From NCBI GenBank assembly GCA_031280235.1, contig JAITHA010000022.1:1-64000 (forward strand): a stretch of DNA of 64,000 nucleotides. The letters run 5' to 3'. Of the stretch, positions 20,790 through 33,800 are shown in pieces; within the stretch, counting starts at the first letter, position 1; every line of letters starts with the position of its first letter. Under the pieces are notes generated by a model. The model had not been told where the DNA came from, did not search any database, and worked only from the letters and a program-made list of their open reading frames with translations. A program made the translations under genes and the position numbers. The stretch is from Puniceicoccales bacterium. GTDB taxonomy: Bacteria; Verrucomicrobiota; Verrucomicrobiia; Opitutales; UBA953.

Positions 20790-21671
20790 ATGAGAGTCTT
20801 CACATCTTTGTTGCTCCTCGGCGTGCTGGCTCTGGGCCATGTGCCCCCTGCCCGCACGGCGCCTATTCCTGAGGCTTCCCGTCAGGGTGGTTTCGCCATC
20901 GGCATCCAGGCCTATTCTTTTCGTCAATACTCAGCCCTTGAGGCCATTGAGCGCGCGGCGAAGACGGGTGCCAAGGTTATCGAGTTTTACGATGGGCAGC
21001 GCCTCGCGCCTGGGGAAAAGGCCGTCTTTGGCCACCATTCCAGCCTGGCAGACATTGCTCGCGTCAAAGAGGCCCTTGCCAAGCACGGCATTCGGGCGGT
21101 CAACTATGGCGTCGTCCCCATCTCCAAGAAGGAAGCCGACGCGCGCAAGGTTTTCGAATTCGCCAAGGCGATGGAGCTGTATGCCATTACCACAGAGTCC
21201 GACGGCTCCATCGACCTCATCGAAAAACTTGTCAAGGAATACGATATCCGCGTCGGTTTCCACAACCACCCTCGCCAAGGGCGCAACAAAAACTACAAGG
21301 TTTGGGAGCCCCAGTACATCCTCTCCCTTGTGAAAGACTGCGACCCGCGCATCGGTGCGGCAGCAGACGTCGGCCACTGGACGACGGATAAGCTCGATGT
21401 TGTGGCGAGCCTCAAGTTGCTTGAGGGGCGCTTGGTCAGCCTCCACATCAAGGACCGTGAGGTGGCGGGGCGCCCGGTCAAAAACGTGCCTGTGGGTTCG
21501 GGCGTCATCGCCATCGATGCCGTGCTAGACGAGTTGCAGCGCCAAGGCTTTGTGGGGAATCTCTCCATCGAGTATGAGGACAAGTGGGAAAACAATGTGC
21601 CTGAAATTACCCAGAGCGTGGCTTTCTTGCGCGGGCATCGCGCACGAAAAGAGGCTCGGGCGGGCCGGTAA
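20790..21671 (+). CDS. Secreted sugar phosphate isomerase/epimerase (xylose isomerase-like TIM barrel)
   Basis: Signal peptide MRVFTSLLLLGVLALGHVPPARTAP then GIQAYSFRQYSALEAIERAAKTGAKVIEFYDGQ...VGFHNHPRQG...IGAAADVGHWTT...LHIKDRE. Confidence 0.85.
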   Translation: MRVFTSLLLLGVLALGHVPPARTAPIPEASRQGGFAIGIQAYSFRQYSALEAIERAAKTGAKVIEFYDGQRLAPGEKAVFGHHSSLADIARVKEALAKHGIRAVNYGVVPISKKEADARKVFEFAKAMELYAITTESDGSIDLIEKLVKEYDIRVGFHNHPRQGRNKNYKVWEPQYILSLVKDCDPRIGAAADVGHWTTDKLDVVASLKLLEGRLVSLHIKDREVAGRPVKNVPVGSGVIAIDAVLDELQRQGFVGNLSIEYEDKWENNVPEITQSVAFLRGHRARKEARAGR

Positions 21672-21838
21672 AAGAGGCCTGAGCGTTACTTTTCTTTTGC
21701 TGAAAAACCCCCTCCCGAGGCTTTGTGGGAAAGCACTTCCCACTTGCAAAACGCCGCTGCGTATTTGACCTTGCCGCCTTGCCTCAGGCGTCGGTACGCC
21801 TCGACTTTTCACACGCCACACACTCTCTTCTTTTCCCG

Positions 21839-24800
21839 ATGAAAAAACTTACCCTTCTGCCCATCAAGCCACGTGCAGCGGCGGCCACTTTCTGCGAGCC
21901 CGCCCGCCGCCCGCGTTTTGCCCGTGGCCTCCTCTTTGCCGCTGCCTCAGCCGTGATGCTGCCGGTGGCTCTTGAGGCAACGGTCAAGGATGATTTTCTC
22001 TCCACGCAGCAGCGCATCATCAGTGTTAACTGGCTGGCGGAAAACAATAGCGACGGGCAAATTTCAAACGACAGAACGGCAGGAGTTCTCCCCGTTCGGG
22101 GTGTCAATTGGAATCAGTATAGCACGGCCTTGACGGGAAGCGGCCTCAAGGACCAATCCGGGAGTGCCACTTCTGTCGGTATTACTTGGTCGGGGCGAAA
22201 TGGGCTGGGTCTAAATGGGCGTTATCGGAGTGATGGCTCTCAGAACACGGGTAATGGCCAGCTAACAAAGGGGTACATCGACGATGGTGGTTCCGGCTAC
22301 CCGGTGATTACTTTCTCCGACCTTCCTGGCTTTTTGAGTTCGGCGACGACCCTTGATGTTTACGTCATCGTTGCCGGGGATAGTGGGGGTGGAACGAAGA
22401 ATTTTGCTCCCGTGAAGATTAATGGTACTTACTACACCAGTACCGCAGCGGGTTCGACCGTGACGGGGGACTCAGCATGGAGTGCCCAAAAATATGCAGA
22501 TGGGAACTTGGCGGAAGGTGTGAGTGGGAGTTACCTCCATGCCACCCTGAACACATCCGCCATTGTTGGCGGGAGTCTTCAAATCCTCGCAGACAAAAAC
22601 CCAAGCTCGTCAAGGCGCAACATTGCGGGTGTGCAGTTGGCTTGCGAGGTTTTAGATCCGAGCACGCTTGCTGATTTTTACCACTGGATGGGTGGTGCCT
22701 CGGGGACTTGGGATGCCGTGGCGACCAACTGGAAGTTGGATGGTGCAGGTGCTGACCTCGTGTGGAATCCGGCGGGCACCGCCAATGGCCTTGTCGCTGT
22801 TTTCACGAGTGACGCGAATGTCTCTCTGACTGGCACTTTGGCGGCGAAGGGGCTTTGGGTGCAAGGAGGAGATGTCGTCTTGGGCGGGGCGGGCACCTTG
22901 GCCATGGAAGGGAGCAGGCTCATCGCCGTGGATGCTGGCTCGCTGACCTTGAGTGGCACAGTTACGGGCAATCTCACCGTCAAGATAGCCGCCAATGCGC
23001 AGGTCAACATCACCAATTCTTCCACCTTGGGTATTGCGAATTTCAGCAATCTCGGCATGCTCAACATTACACGGGATGCCGGCAACCCTTACGCGTTTGG
23101 AGGCATTAGTGGTGCAGGGGTGCTCTCCCTTGGCAGCGTGAGTACAGTGGTGAACGCGTCCCAGGCGCTTACGCTCGCTGGGCTCACGGGCACGGGGAAA
23201 CTCAGTAGCACGTCCAACAACCTGACTATTGGGCAGGGCAATGCAAATAGCTCTTTCAGTGGCGTCATTGACGGTAATTCCCTGGTGCTTTACAAGGTTG
23301 GCACAGGCAAGCTTGAGTTAGCTGGCACGGCCAACACCCATATCCAGACACGCATCAGCGCTGGCACCGTGAGCTTCAGCAAGGCGGATGCCCTTGGGAA
23401 GAACATCCATGCGCTCACGGCAGATTTCCAGATAGAAAACAACCCAGCCAATGCCCTGTACATGAGGGTTGGCAGCACTTTGGAGTTCATGGGGACGGAT
23501 AGGGCGGAATTCATCGGCAGGATCAATATTGAAAGTCCTGTTGCTGGCACAGTAACGTTCAATGTCGTTAACCCGGATGCAGCCCTGACTGTTCACAATA
23601 TTTTTATTGGATACAACGCAAACTGGGACAGAATGCTGACGAAGACGGGGCCCGGCACCTTGATTTTGGGTGCCTCGGTTTCGGCAGGAGAAGACCACAA
23701 TAACTGGGCGGCATTTGAGATTACAGAGGGGGTGTTAGAGTTTGCCAAAGCAAAGAATGCAGCGACGAACATTCTGCACGCCCGAGGAGGCACAGTACAT
23801 TTTACGGGTGCTTCCACGGGGCAGATAAACCCCTCCGCGACCAACAAGGTGGTTGTGTACGCTCCGGCTGCGACGCTCAGCTTGGATGGCTCCGACCAGT
23901 CTGCACCACCAACCACCGTCGAGGCAGGCACTTTCACCAACACCAGCCCGCGGACGGGGTTGCCCGCTTCTGCGCTTGGTTCCTACAGGACGCAGGAAGC
24001 AAATGGGCGTGTAGGTTTTGATTTCAGAAAAACCACAGCCGGGGTCATGACGATTGAGGGTGTAACGGTCGGCACAGGGGGTGCTGACGTCACCGGTGGC
24101 AGGATAGTTGCTTTTTCTTTTGAGGCTGGGGTGATCAATTTCAAGGACGATGGGCTGGCCCAAGGTCGCCTGTATTCCTCTGCCCCGCTCAAGATTCTTA
24201 GCGCAAATGCTTGGTTTGGTGGTACAGGCCAGCTTGATGCCTACATCGATTTAACGAATACCTACCCAGTCAACATCGGTGGCTCGCTAGATGCCAAGCC
24301 TGGCACGATCGCGTTCATGCGCGACGACACAAGCTATATCGGAACTATCAACATCGCCGGGGGCCATGCCTTCCAGTGGGGTATAGGGGGCGCGGTGGGT
24401 TCTACGCCAAGCGCCAACATCGTCATCGCAGACGCTGGCATTCTGGCCTTCAACCGGAGCAACAATCTCACTTTCGACCAACCTCTCAGTAAAGATGCTC
24501 CCGGCGCCAACGCGTGGATAGAGCAGCGCGGGGGGGGGGCTGTGACACTCGATGGGGACTACGGAGCATTCAGCGCGCGCGTGGTGATGGGCACCCTCAT
24601 CAATAGCCGCTCCATTGGGCATACGGTTGTTGACGAAGGTATTTTTGAAAACCGTGGTCAGGCAGGTGCCCTGACGGTGACTGGCGGCCAAGCCTTCAAT
24701 CATGCAGGCATCTCGGGCAATGTTTCCGTGACCGATGGTGTATTCACCAACCATGCAAACGTTTCGGGTGACGTTACCGTGGCTGGTGGCAAAGTTCTCA

Positions 24801-27800
24801 ACGAGTCGAGGATTTTTGGCACCACCACTGTGGATGGCGGCAGAGTGCTCAACCAGGGTGCAGCCGATAGGGTGTTCATCAATGCGGGTGGTGTCTTCCG
24901 TCTCGAAAACGGCAGCACTGGGACGATGGGTATCAACAGCGGCGGCGTCCTCGAATTAGCCTCAGGGTCGATGGGCAGCATTGGTTTCGACACGGATAGC
25001 GCTATCGCCTTTGACCTGAGCGCGGGCGTGGTGCCCTCCGCCGTCAACGTCTCCTTCCTCGGAGACGCCGTTGCGGATTTTTCGCTCATGCTGGACAGGT
25101 TGACGAGCGGCGCGCGTATCCCGCTGTTCGACTATGCTGGCTCGCTCAACAACCCATCCCGCCTCAGCATCAACAACGCCTCGTACTACCGCCCCACGCT
25201 TACGCTGGACTTCAGCGAACCGCACAAGATCTACCTCAACGTCGCGGCAGGCAGCGTCAGCGAAAACCTTGTGTGGAACGGGGCAGGCGCGGCGGACGCG
25301 TGGAACCTCACTGCACAAAACTGGCAGCTCGCAGGCACCACGACGCCCGACTCGTTTCACTACGGGGACCACGTGTTGTTCGATGATACGGCCTCTGCTA
25401 AGGCAGTGATCCTTGAAGCGGGCAAGTATCTCGCCCAGAATGTGACCGTGCGCAATAGCGTGGGTAACGACTATAGTCTGGAGGGCCCAGGCGAAATCGT
25501 TGGCCTGACCTCGCTCACCAAGGAAGGCTCTGGGAAATTGAGTGTGAGCAATGCCAACTCCTATCGTGGAGGTACTTTCATCTTGAGCGGTGAGCTGTGG
25601 ATGGAGAATCTCGCCGCACTTGGCACGGGAGACATCTACCTCGGCGGCGGCGGCGCGCTCGTCGTCACACCGTTGGGTTTTCGCCAGAACGTCATCGTGC
25701 TCGACGGGGAAACGGGCGGCCTGCGCCTGCAAGTTGACGAGCGCTACCCGGTGCCATTTTACGGCAAGGGCACCCTTAATCTGCTCGGCGATGGAAACGC
25801 GGCGAGCACGCGCTATTTCACCGCACTCAACAATGCCTTTGAAGGCACCATCGTCGTCGGACGCGGCAACTTCGTATTCGCGGGCAACGCCGCAAACTGG
25901 GGCAAGGCCGACATCTCTGCCAATGACACCACCGCAGGGGGCGGCACCTACCTGCGCTTTACGGGCATCGGGACGACGAAAGTCCATGGCTTGGTGAACA
26001 TCGCCAATGCTAACATCGTCCTCAGCGGGGCGACAGTCGTGGACATCGTGGGTGAGCCAGGTGTGGGTGGCAGGCTGTCTCTCCAGAGCGGCTCCAGCGA
26101 TGATGTGCGGGTCGAGGCTCCGGTGGTCGTCGGCGGCAACACTGCGGGCCTGACCTCCTCTTCCGGAAAGCTCATTATTGATACCAACGGGCGAAATGTC
26201 GTTTTCAACACCGCACGCTTGGTGGATTCTGCCAATGGCGCGTTGACTGTGATCAAAGAGGGAGCAGGCAGAGTGTCAGGTGTTTCCATGGACTACACGG
26301 GCGGTCTTATCGTGAACGGAGGGGAATATGTGCTCAGTATCGGCGGTTGGCGGAACGTGGCGGGCAACGACGTCACCATCAACAACGGTGCTGTTTTCAC
26401 AATGGAAGGTGCGTCTGATATTGGGGTCGGCACTGATGGTGTACCCTCGGGTACGGTACTTCGCACCCGATGGAACATCAACGAAGGCGGTTTACTTTAT
26501 GTTGGTGGAACGACTGCCCGCGCGGGCATAAGCTACGGGCACGTGACGCTCAGGGGTGGGCAGCTTGTGCTGGACGTGAGAAACTCCTCTCAGGGGACGA
26601 ATGATTGGAATAACACGTTTACTCAGGATGTGGTGGTCGATGGCGACGTGACGTCCCTCGTTACCTACTGGTCGCAAGGCCCCAACACGGCCTGGGATGT
26701 TTTTAACCTTTGCCAGAATAACGGTGGCACTAGTGGTCGAAATGGTACGACGACCTTTGATGTGAAGCGTGACGCTCTTGATGGCTCTCCGGGTCTCATC
26801 GTGGAAACGCGGCTTAATCGAAACACGTCGGGGGCCGGCAATCTGCGGAAGATCGGCCCGGGCACAATGGTACTCACCAACTCCTTGAACAGCTACGGCA
26901 ACACAAGCATCGATGAGGGGACGTTGCAGGTGGGCTATGCCGGGCAAACAACGGTGAAGAATAACCAAGGGCTGGTGGAGACGCACTCCCACAACAGCTC
27001 CAGCGGGAGCCTCGGTGCATCTGGCACAACTGTCACCATCGCGAGCGGGGCCAACCTGATCATAGACCTCTCGGCGGGCAGTTTCGGGCAGACGTTTTCC
27101 GGCGCGGGAAATTTGGAGAAGCGGGCGTCCTCGTACTCCGGCGGGGATGTGACGCTCAGCAATGCGTCGGCCCTCACGGGGAACATCGCAGTGCGCAGAG
27201 GTGGGCTGTTGCTCACCGCAGCAAGCCCGATGACTCTGAGCGGCAACATTGAGGTAGAGAACGGCGCGTGGCTGAAAATCACTGGCAACACGAACCTCTC
27301 CAAGGCGAACAGCACCTCCTACGCCGGGCACACGCTGGGCGCGCTCTTTTCGGGATCAGGTGGCCATGACGTCGACTCCAAGCTTATCGTCTCCAACGGG
27401 CACACCCTGCGCGTGGGCGGCGTGAGCACCGTCGAGGAACTGTCCGTTGCCGGGTTGGAGCTGAACGGCGCAAAGCTGCAGTTCTACTACGGCGAAGGAG
27501 ATGGCGCGGGGACGGACGTGATAAATGTCGGTGGAGCGCTCACTTTGACCGACGTCAATGTCATCGCCTTGGGCGACGGCGTGAACCCGACCGCCTGGGT
27601 GAATGGCGAGGTTACGCTCATCAAGACGACGGGCACCGTGACGCTCGCCGACATCGAAAATCATCTGCAGTTGGACATCACGGGGATCACGAACCCCGAA
27701 ATGAGCGTCCTGACTTTGAAGCCGGATCTCTCGGGCAAGAATGTCATGCTCCAGGTGGCCGTGGCCACGGACGTGTTGACATGGAGTGACACGGCGGATG

Positions 27801-30800
27801 GGCGGTGGGCTGTGAGCGACGGCTATCGCTGGCTATCACAAAACACCGGCGTGAATGTTGAGTATGTGCAGAACGACGGGACAATCGCCGTGCGTTTCGA
27901 CGACATGAACAGTATTTCGCGCAACGTGGTGATGACTCAATCACTCGCGCCGTTCTCCGTCACTTTCGCTGGCGTGGACACCTACACGCTCACCAATGGC
28001 ACTGGCGGCAAGCTGGAGGGCCTTGCCGCGTTAAACAAGACGGGCAATGGCCTCCTCATCCTCAGGAGCGAGGACGGCTCGCTCAACGAATTTTCGCGCA
28101 ACGTCACGGTCAGCGGTGGCGTGCTTGAGCTCACAGGCGACTATAAGCTCATGGGTGACGAGGGTGTTTTCAACAGCTCCAATGTGTTGCAAAATGTCGC
28201 TGCCGCCGCCAGCCTCATGGGCGCGAGTTCAGCGAAATATCCCTTTGCCATAAGCAATGGGGCGACGCTGCGCTTCAACGGCAACGTCGGCAATGCCACC
28301 AGCAGCAACCGCACCTTCCGTGTGGGCACGGGCGGGGGCATACTCGAAATCGCCTCGACGGGAGCGGACACGCGCGTCTGGTTTCAGGGCACCGCGAACC
28401 GTGAGCTCGCGCACAGCGGTGTGGGTGCCCGCTCATTGACGCTCGCTGGCGCAGGCGGGCAGGATGGCTTTACTGTGGACGCCACTGGGCGTGCCACAGC
28501 CATTTCCGGTACGACGGCGGGCGGCATCATGGCCCTTGCGATGGGAGATGGCGGCAGCACCGCGCCTCTCACCATCGAGAAAACGGGTACAGGCGTGTGG
28601 CACCTCACCGGGAACAATACTTTCACCGGGGGCGTCGTTTTGCACGAAGGCCTGCTGGCAGTGTCTGCGGGGAGCGCGCTCGGTGCTACAACTGCGCCGC
28701 TCGTTTTCAACGGCGGCAGCCTCGTCAACGCTGTGCACAGCGCAGATGGCTCGACGTTGCTCGACGGCGTGGCGGACAACTTTACCATTGCTCACCCGGT
28801 TTCTGCGGAGGGTGGCGGCGGATTTCTCGTGCTCGACGGAGGTGTTGGGAAAAACAGTCTCACTTTGAGCGGCACGATCAGTGGCACGGGTACCTTCGGT
28901 AAGAGCGGTGCGGGGATACTCCACCTCACTGCCAACAGCAATGCGTTCACCGGGGGTGTGCACATCCACGACGGGCAAGTCGTAGCGCGCCACCAATATG
29001 CACTGGGTCGGAGCCTCGTTACCGTGGAGCCAAGCAGCAGCGGAGGCGCGGGCCTAGTGTTGGGAGCCGCCAATGTGGTCGTGGGCGTGCTCGCTGGCAG
29101 CGGCATCGTGGAGACCGGCATCACCACCCAGTCCCAGCTCACCTTTGATGCGCCTGTCAACGTGACAGCGGATTTTCAAGGTACCTTGCGCGATGGCACG
29201 GGCCCGCTCCGTCTCGTCAAATTAGGCTTTGGCACGCAGCGTCTCTCCGGGGCCAACACTTACAGCGGCGGTACCCAAGTAGGCGTGCTTACGGGCACGG
29301 TGACGCAAGATGGCGGCACGCTCCGTCTGGGCCATCTCGATGCGCTGGGGGACAGCGCGGCCAGCACCAGCATCATCAGCGGCGTGCTCGACATCGCCGG
29401 GCTGGATTTCTCGGCCACCCAGAGAGAGGTCTCTCTCGACGGTACCAGCGCGAGCATCGCGGACAGCTGCGGTAGCTACACGCAGGGCTCGGGCACCTCT
29501 GTTTTCCCGCACTTGCAGCTCAATACAGACGGCATTGCCCGGGGCGATGGCACGACAGCCTTCTCTGCCGTGAACGGACAACACCAGCTCAGCCTCATGG
29601 CCCTCGCAGGCGCCGTGAACGCGCCAGTCTTTACCGTCACAGAAACCAGCACGCTCGACGTCGGCAGTTTCTTCGTGAGGGCAGGGGCGACCTTGTGCAT
29701 TGAGGGCACGGAGCGCATCAACGCGTCCGTGGGCCTGCGCTTCGACGGTGGCACGCTCCTACTCGGCGCCGGGGTGATGCAGACTGTTTCCGACGTCAGC
29801 AGCACGGGCTCGCTGGGTGTCGTGCGTGGCTACGGCACATTGCTTCTCAATGGCAGCGCGCCTGGCTTGCCCGTGAAGGAATTTGGTGTCGAACTCCAAG
29901 AGGTGGCGAACCTCACGCTCAACAGCGGCTCCCTGCAGCTTACGCTGCCTGCCTCGACGAGCGGCGTTATTTCCGCTGCTAATTATAGCACCCTGCTGAT
30001 TCCTGTGGCGGTGGATCCGCTACAGGATGTTTTTGGCCAGGCCCGCCTCGCGCTGGACAACGGGACAGTGCAGTTCACCGCTGGTGGCGATGTGCGGCAT
30101 GATTTGATTTTCCGGGGCGCTGAAGGCCATTTACGGGCCACCGGCACTGCGGATCTTTCCATTGAGGGCTCGCTTTTTTACGGCGCGTCCGTCGCCAGCT
30201 ATAACTTCTATCTCGAAGGCGAGAGTCAAGCGGTCAACACATTGTCCGTCTCGCTCTTTGACCCCGTCTGGTCTGTCGGTTCGCTGTCGCTCACCAAATC
30301 CGGGCAAGGTGTCTGGGTGCTTGGCGGCGCGGGTGTGACGAATATCTACACGGGCGTGACGACTGTCTTGCAGGGCACGTTGCGCCTCGGCTCGGATGAT
30401 GCCGTGCCAGCCACCTCCACCGTCTCCCTCGGCAGTGCGGGCACGGCGGGTGTGCTCGATCTCGCTGGGCACAATCTTCGTCTGACCCACCTTGGCGCGA
30501 GCGCGCGTGCGGGCAACGCCCTTGTCAACTCAGACGGTGTTTCTCCCGTTCCCGTTTTCACTTGGGTCGTGAATGAGGCCCAGTCCTTCACGGGCGACCT
30601 TGGGCAGGGCACGGGCAGGCAGTTCGATTTTGTGAAAACGGGTAGCGCTGTCCTATCCCTGCACGGCAGTTCCAATTACCGGGGCGACACCTACGTGCGC
30701 GAAGGACTCTTGGAGCTTACCACCGAGGCCTCGCGCCCCAAGGGCCAGCTTCTCTCCGTCTCGCCGGGCGCGCAAGTTGACGTACGTCAGGTTGTGAGAG

Positions 30801-33800
30801 GCCTCCATCTCGCGCCGGGCCAGACTCTTGCTGCGGGCTCAGGGGACACGACAAGCACTTGGGATTTGCTCGGGGACTGCGTTCTCGAAGGCGGAGGTAT
30901 CGTGGTCGGGGACGCCTCCAGCCTCGCTGCCTTGGAGAGCTCCCACGTCTTGCGCATCAATGGCGTGCTCGCCATCACCCAGGACTCCCACATTGGCTTT
31001 GCGCTTGATACCGCGCCCGGTGGTTCGAGTTCTGTCATCAAGGCAAACATTCTCCAGGTGGACGCCGCTGTCAGGCTGGATTTGACCCTTGCCGGACCTT
31101 TCCTTTTGCCGGGTACCTACACGCTCATTGAGTATTCGGGCTTCTCTGGGGACTTCACGAATTTCCACTACGAGGCGAGCGCTGTAGATCCGCGCTACAC
31201 TTTTTCGATATTGGACAACTCTGCTGTGTCGCGCCTCCAGCTGGTTGTGGACTCCGTCACGGCGGGCGTGGGTGTGCGTGTTTGGGACGGTTCTGCTGGG
31301 AATACTTGGAATACGGCGGACGCGTATTTCCTGCAAGGCGGCGTACCCGTTGCCTACGAAAACGGTGCCGCCGTCATCTTCAACGACTCTGCCTCAGCCT
31401 TTAATATTTCCGTGCAGGACGCCGTCATCGGCGGGGTCACATTCAACAGTAGCCAAGACTACACGGTCGGTGGCGCGCCCATCTCGGGCGAGGGCTACAT
31501 TGAAAAACGCGGCACGGGCAGCCTCACCCTCACGAGTGAGAACAGCTATCGCGGCGAATTGGATCCCAATACGAGTGAGCGCAAGGCTGCCACCGTCCTT
31601 GCCCAAGGCACGCTTATCCTCGGCCACGACAAGGCGTTGGGCCCGGACGCGCTCCTCATCACCGGCGGCATACTCACCACCGATGGCGTGCCCTTGCGTG
31701 CTTTGGCAAACGAGGTCGTCTTCGCCTCCAGTGCTGTGGGCACTCTCGCCACGGATGTTTCGAGCACTCTTTCGCTCAGTGGCATCCTGCGCACGCAGGG
31801 TTCGGGTGTGGCCGTTCTCCAGAAAACGGGCGACGGTACTCTGCAATTGGGTGGCGATGCATCGGGTTTCCACGGCAACCTTAACGTCTCTGCGGGGCGC
31901 ATCCTGTTGCGCAATTCCATCGACCTCTCGGGTGCGCTGCTCCAGCTCGACGCGGGTGCAACGCTTGAGCTCTCGGGCTCTGTGGGTGCTCTCACCTCGC
32001 GCCTCGGCGCCCTTGTGGGTGAGCAGAGCTCCATCGTCCGTTCCTCTCTCGCGGGCACGGCCACGCTTGAAGTGGGCGCATTGGGTCAGGACTCGACTTT
32101 CTCCGGCACTTTCGAAAGTTCAGCGAACACCCTCTCCATTGTCAAGACGGGTAATGGCGTCCTCATCCTTTCCGGGGATAACTCGGGCCTTGCCGGGACG
32201 GTTACTGTCTCCCAAGGCACACTTCAGGTCGGCGATGGCCGTGACGGGTCGATGCTGGCGGGCAGCATCGACATCGCGTCAGGTGCGCGCTTTGTCTTGA
32301 ACATCGCCGATAATGTGAGCCTCGCCCAGCTCGTCTCCAGCCAGGGCGTTTTTGAAAAACGCACGGAGAACGAGTTGGAAATTCTCAGCCCGAACGATTT
32401 GCTCAATGGTACTTTTCTCATCAGCGAGGGCTTGGTGGTGGTGGATGCGGCCGGGACGTTAGGCCATGCGGCCATTGAGAACAACGCGCGCCTTGATATG
32501 CGCCGTGACGACAGTTACGCGTTCGACAACAACATTTCTGGCGCGGGTGTGCTTTCGAAAAATGGGCGCGGTATCGCGACCTATTTTGGCTCACACACGG
32601 GCACGGGGCAAACGATTCTCGCTGCGGGTTCCTTGCAATTCGGCGATACGGCACGTGTCTTTAACCAGCAGCACCTCGCGTCCGTCGCGACAGAGGCGGG
32701 CACGACACTTCGCTTCGCTCCCGCTACTGGTGGGATGCTCAAGGTTGGGAGTGTCACAGGGCAGGGTTATCTTGAAAAAGTTGGCGGTGGCGTGGCCCAG
32801 CTTATTGGCCTCGTGCAACTGCATAATGCGGCCAATCACGTGGACATTGAAGTGCGCGAGGGCACGCTGAGCTTCGGCGATGGCGACGGGCGCACGGGGC
32901 GGCCCGCTTTGACTGTGGAGAGCACAATCAACGTTCTTGGCGCAGGGACGCTCATGGTGGCTCGCAGCGGTATCACGACCTTGAGGCAAACGCTGTCCAG
33001 CGTGGGCCTCATTGAAGCGCGCGGCGATAACAACGGCAATGCGCATCTCGTCCTCGCAAGCCCGGATAACCAGATCTCTGGCACAATGAATGTCCGCCGT
33101 AGCGCCATTGTACAGGTGGGTGACGTGGCTGCTCCGGGAAGCCTCAACGGCGCTGCTGGCACTTTGCCGATCGCCGTGACTCTCGACCAATATGCAGTGC
33201 TGCGCTTCACCAACCCGGTCTCCGGCGAGACGGGCTCTTCTCTCCAGCTGTCCAGTACAGAGTTGGGCAACGGCACTCTCGAGTACAACGGTGGCGGCAC
33301 TTTGTTGTTCAACAGCCAGGTTACTGGCGCAGGCAATGAGTTTACGGGAACGCTGCGCTCGGCGTTTGGCACTCTTGTCGTGGATCTCGACACCTTGCCA
33401 CGCACCCTCACGCTTGATGCTGTAGGTTCCGGAAACCTCTTTCTCGGCGCAAGCCAGGACACGGTGTTGAATGTGAACCTCGGAGACGGAAACGGCGTGG
33501 TGACGCTCGGCGTGAAGGACGCTGCGGCACCGCTCAAGTATGAGCTCGCCGGGGAGCGCTCTTTCAACGGCACGCTTGCTGTCGGCGCTCACGCCACCCT
33601 GCATCTGGTGGACGGCTTTGCTGCGGCGAACGACTCGCAGGCCTGGGCTTCGCCGGGCCTCACTGCCAAAACTTTTCTTGTCAACAGTGGCGCTTCGTTG
33701 ACGGGTAGCGGCACGATCAAAGGCAACCTGCTCAACGCTCTTGGTGCAGTCTTCCACCCGGGAGATGATGGCCTCGGGCGTGTTAATGTCTCAGGCAATT

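Noticed and set aside
24962-25987. Long antisense ORFs in the autotransporters (e.g. 24962-25987, 32591-33757, 51498-52799)
   Set aside because: Typical antisense shadows of repetitive GC-rich coding sequence; no recognisable family or signal.
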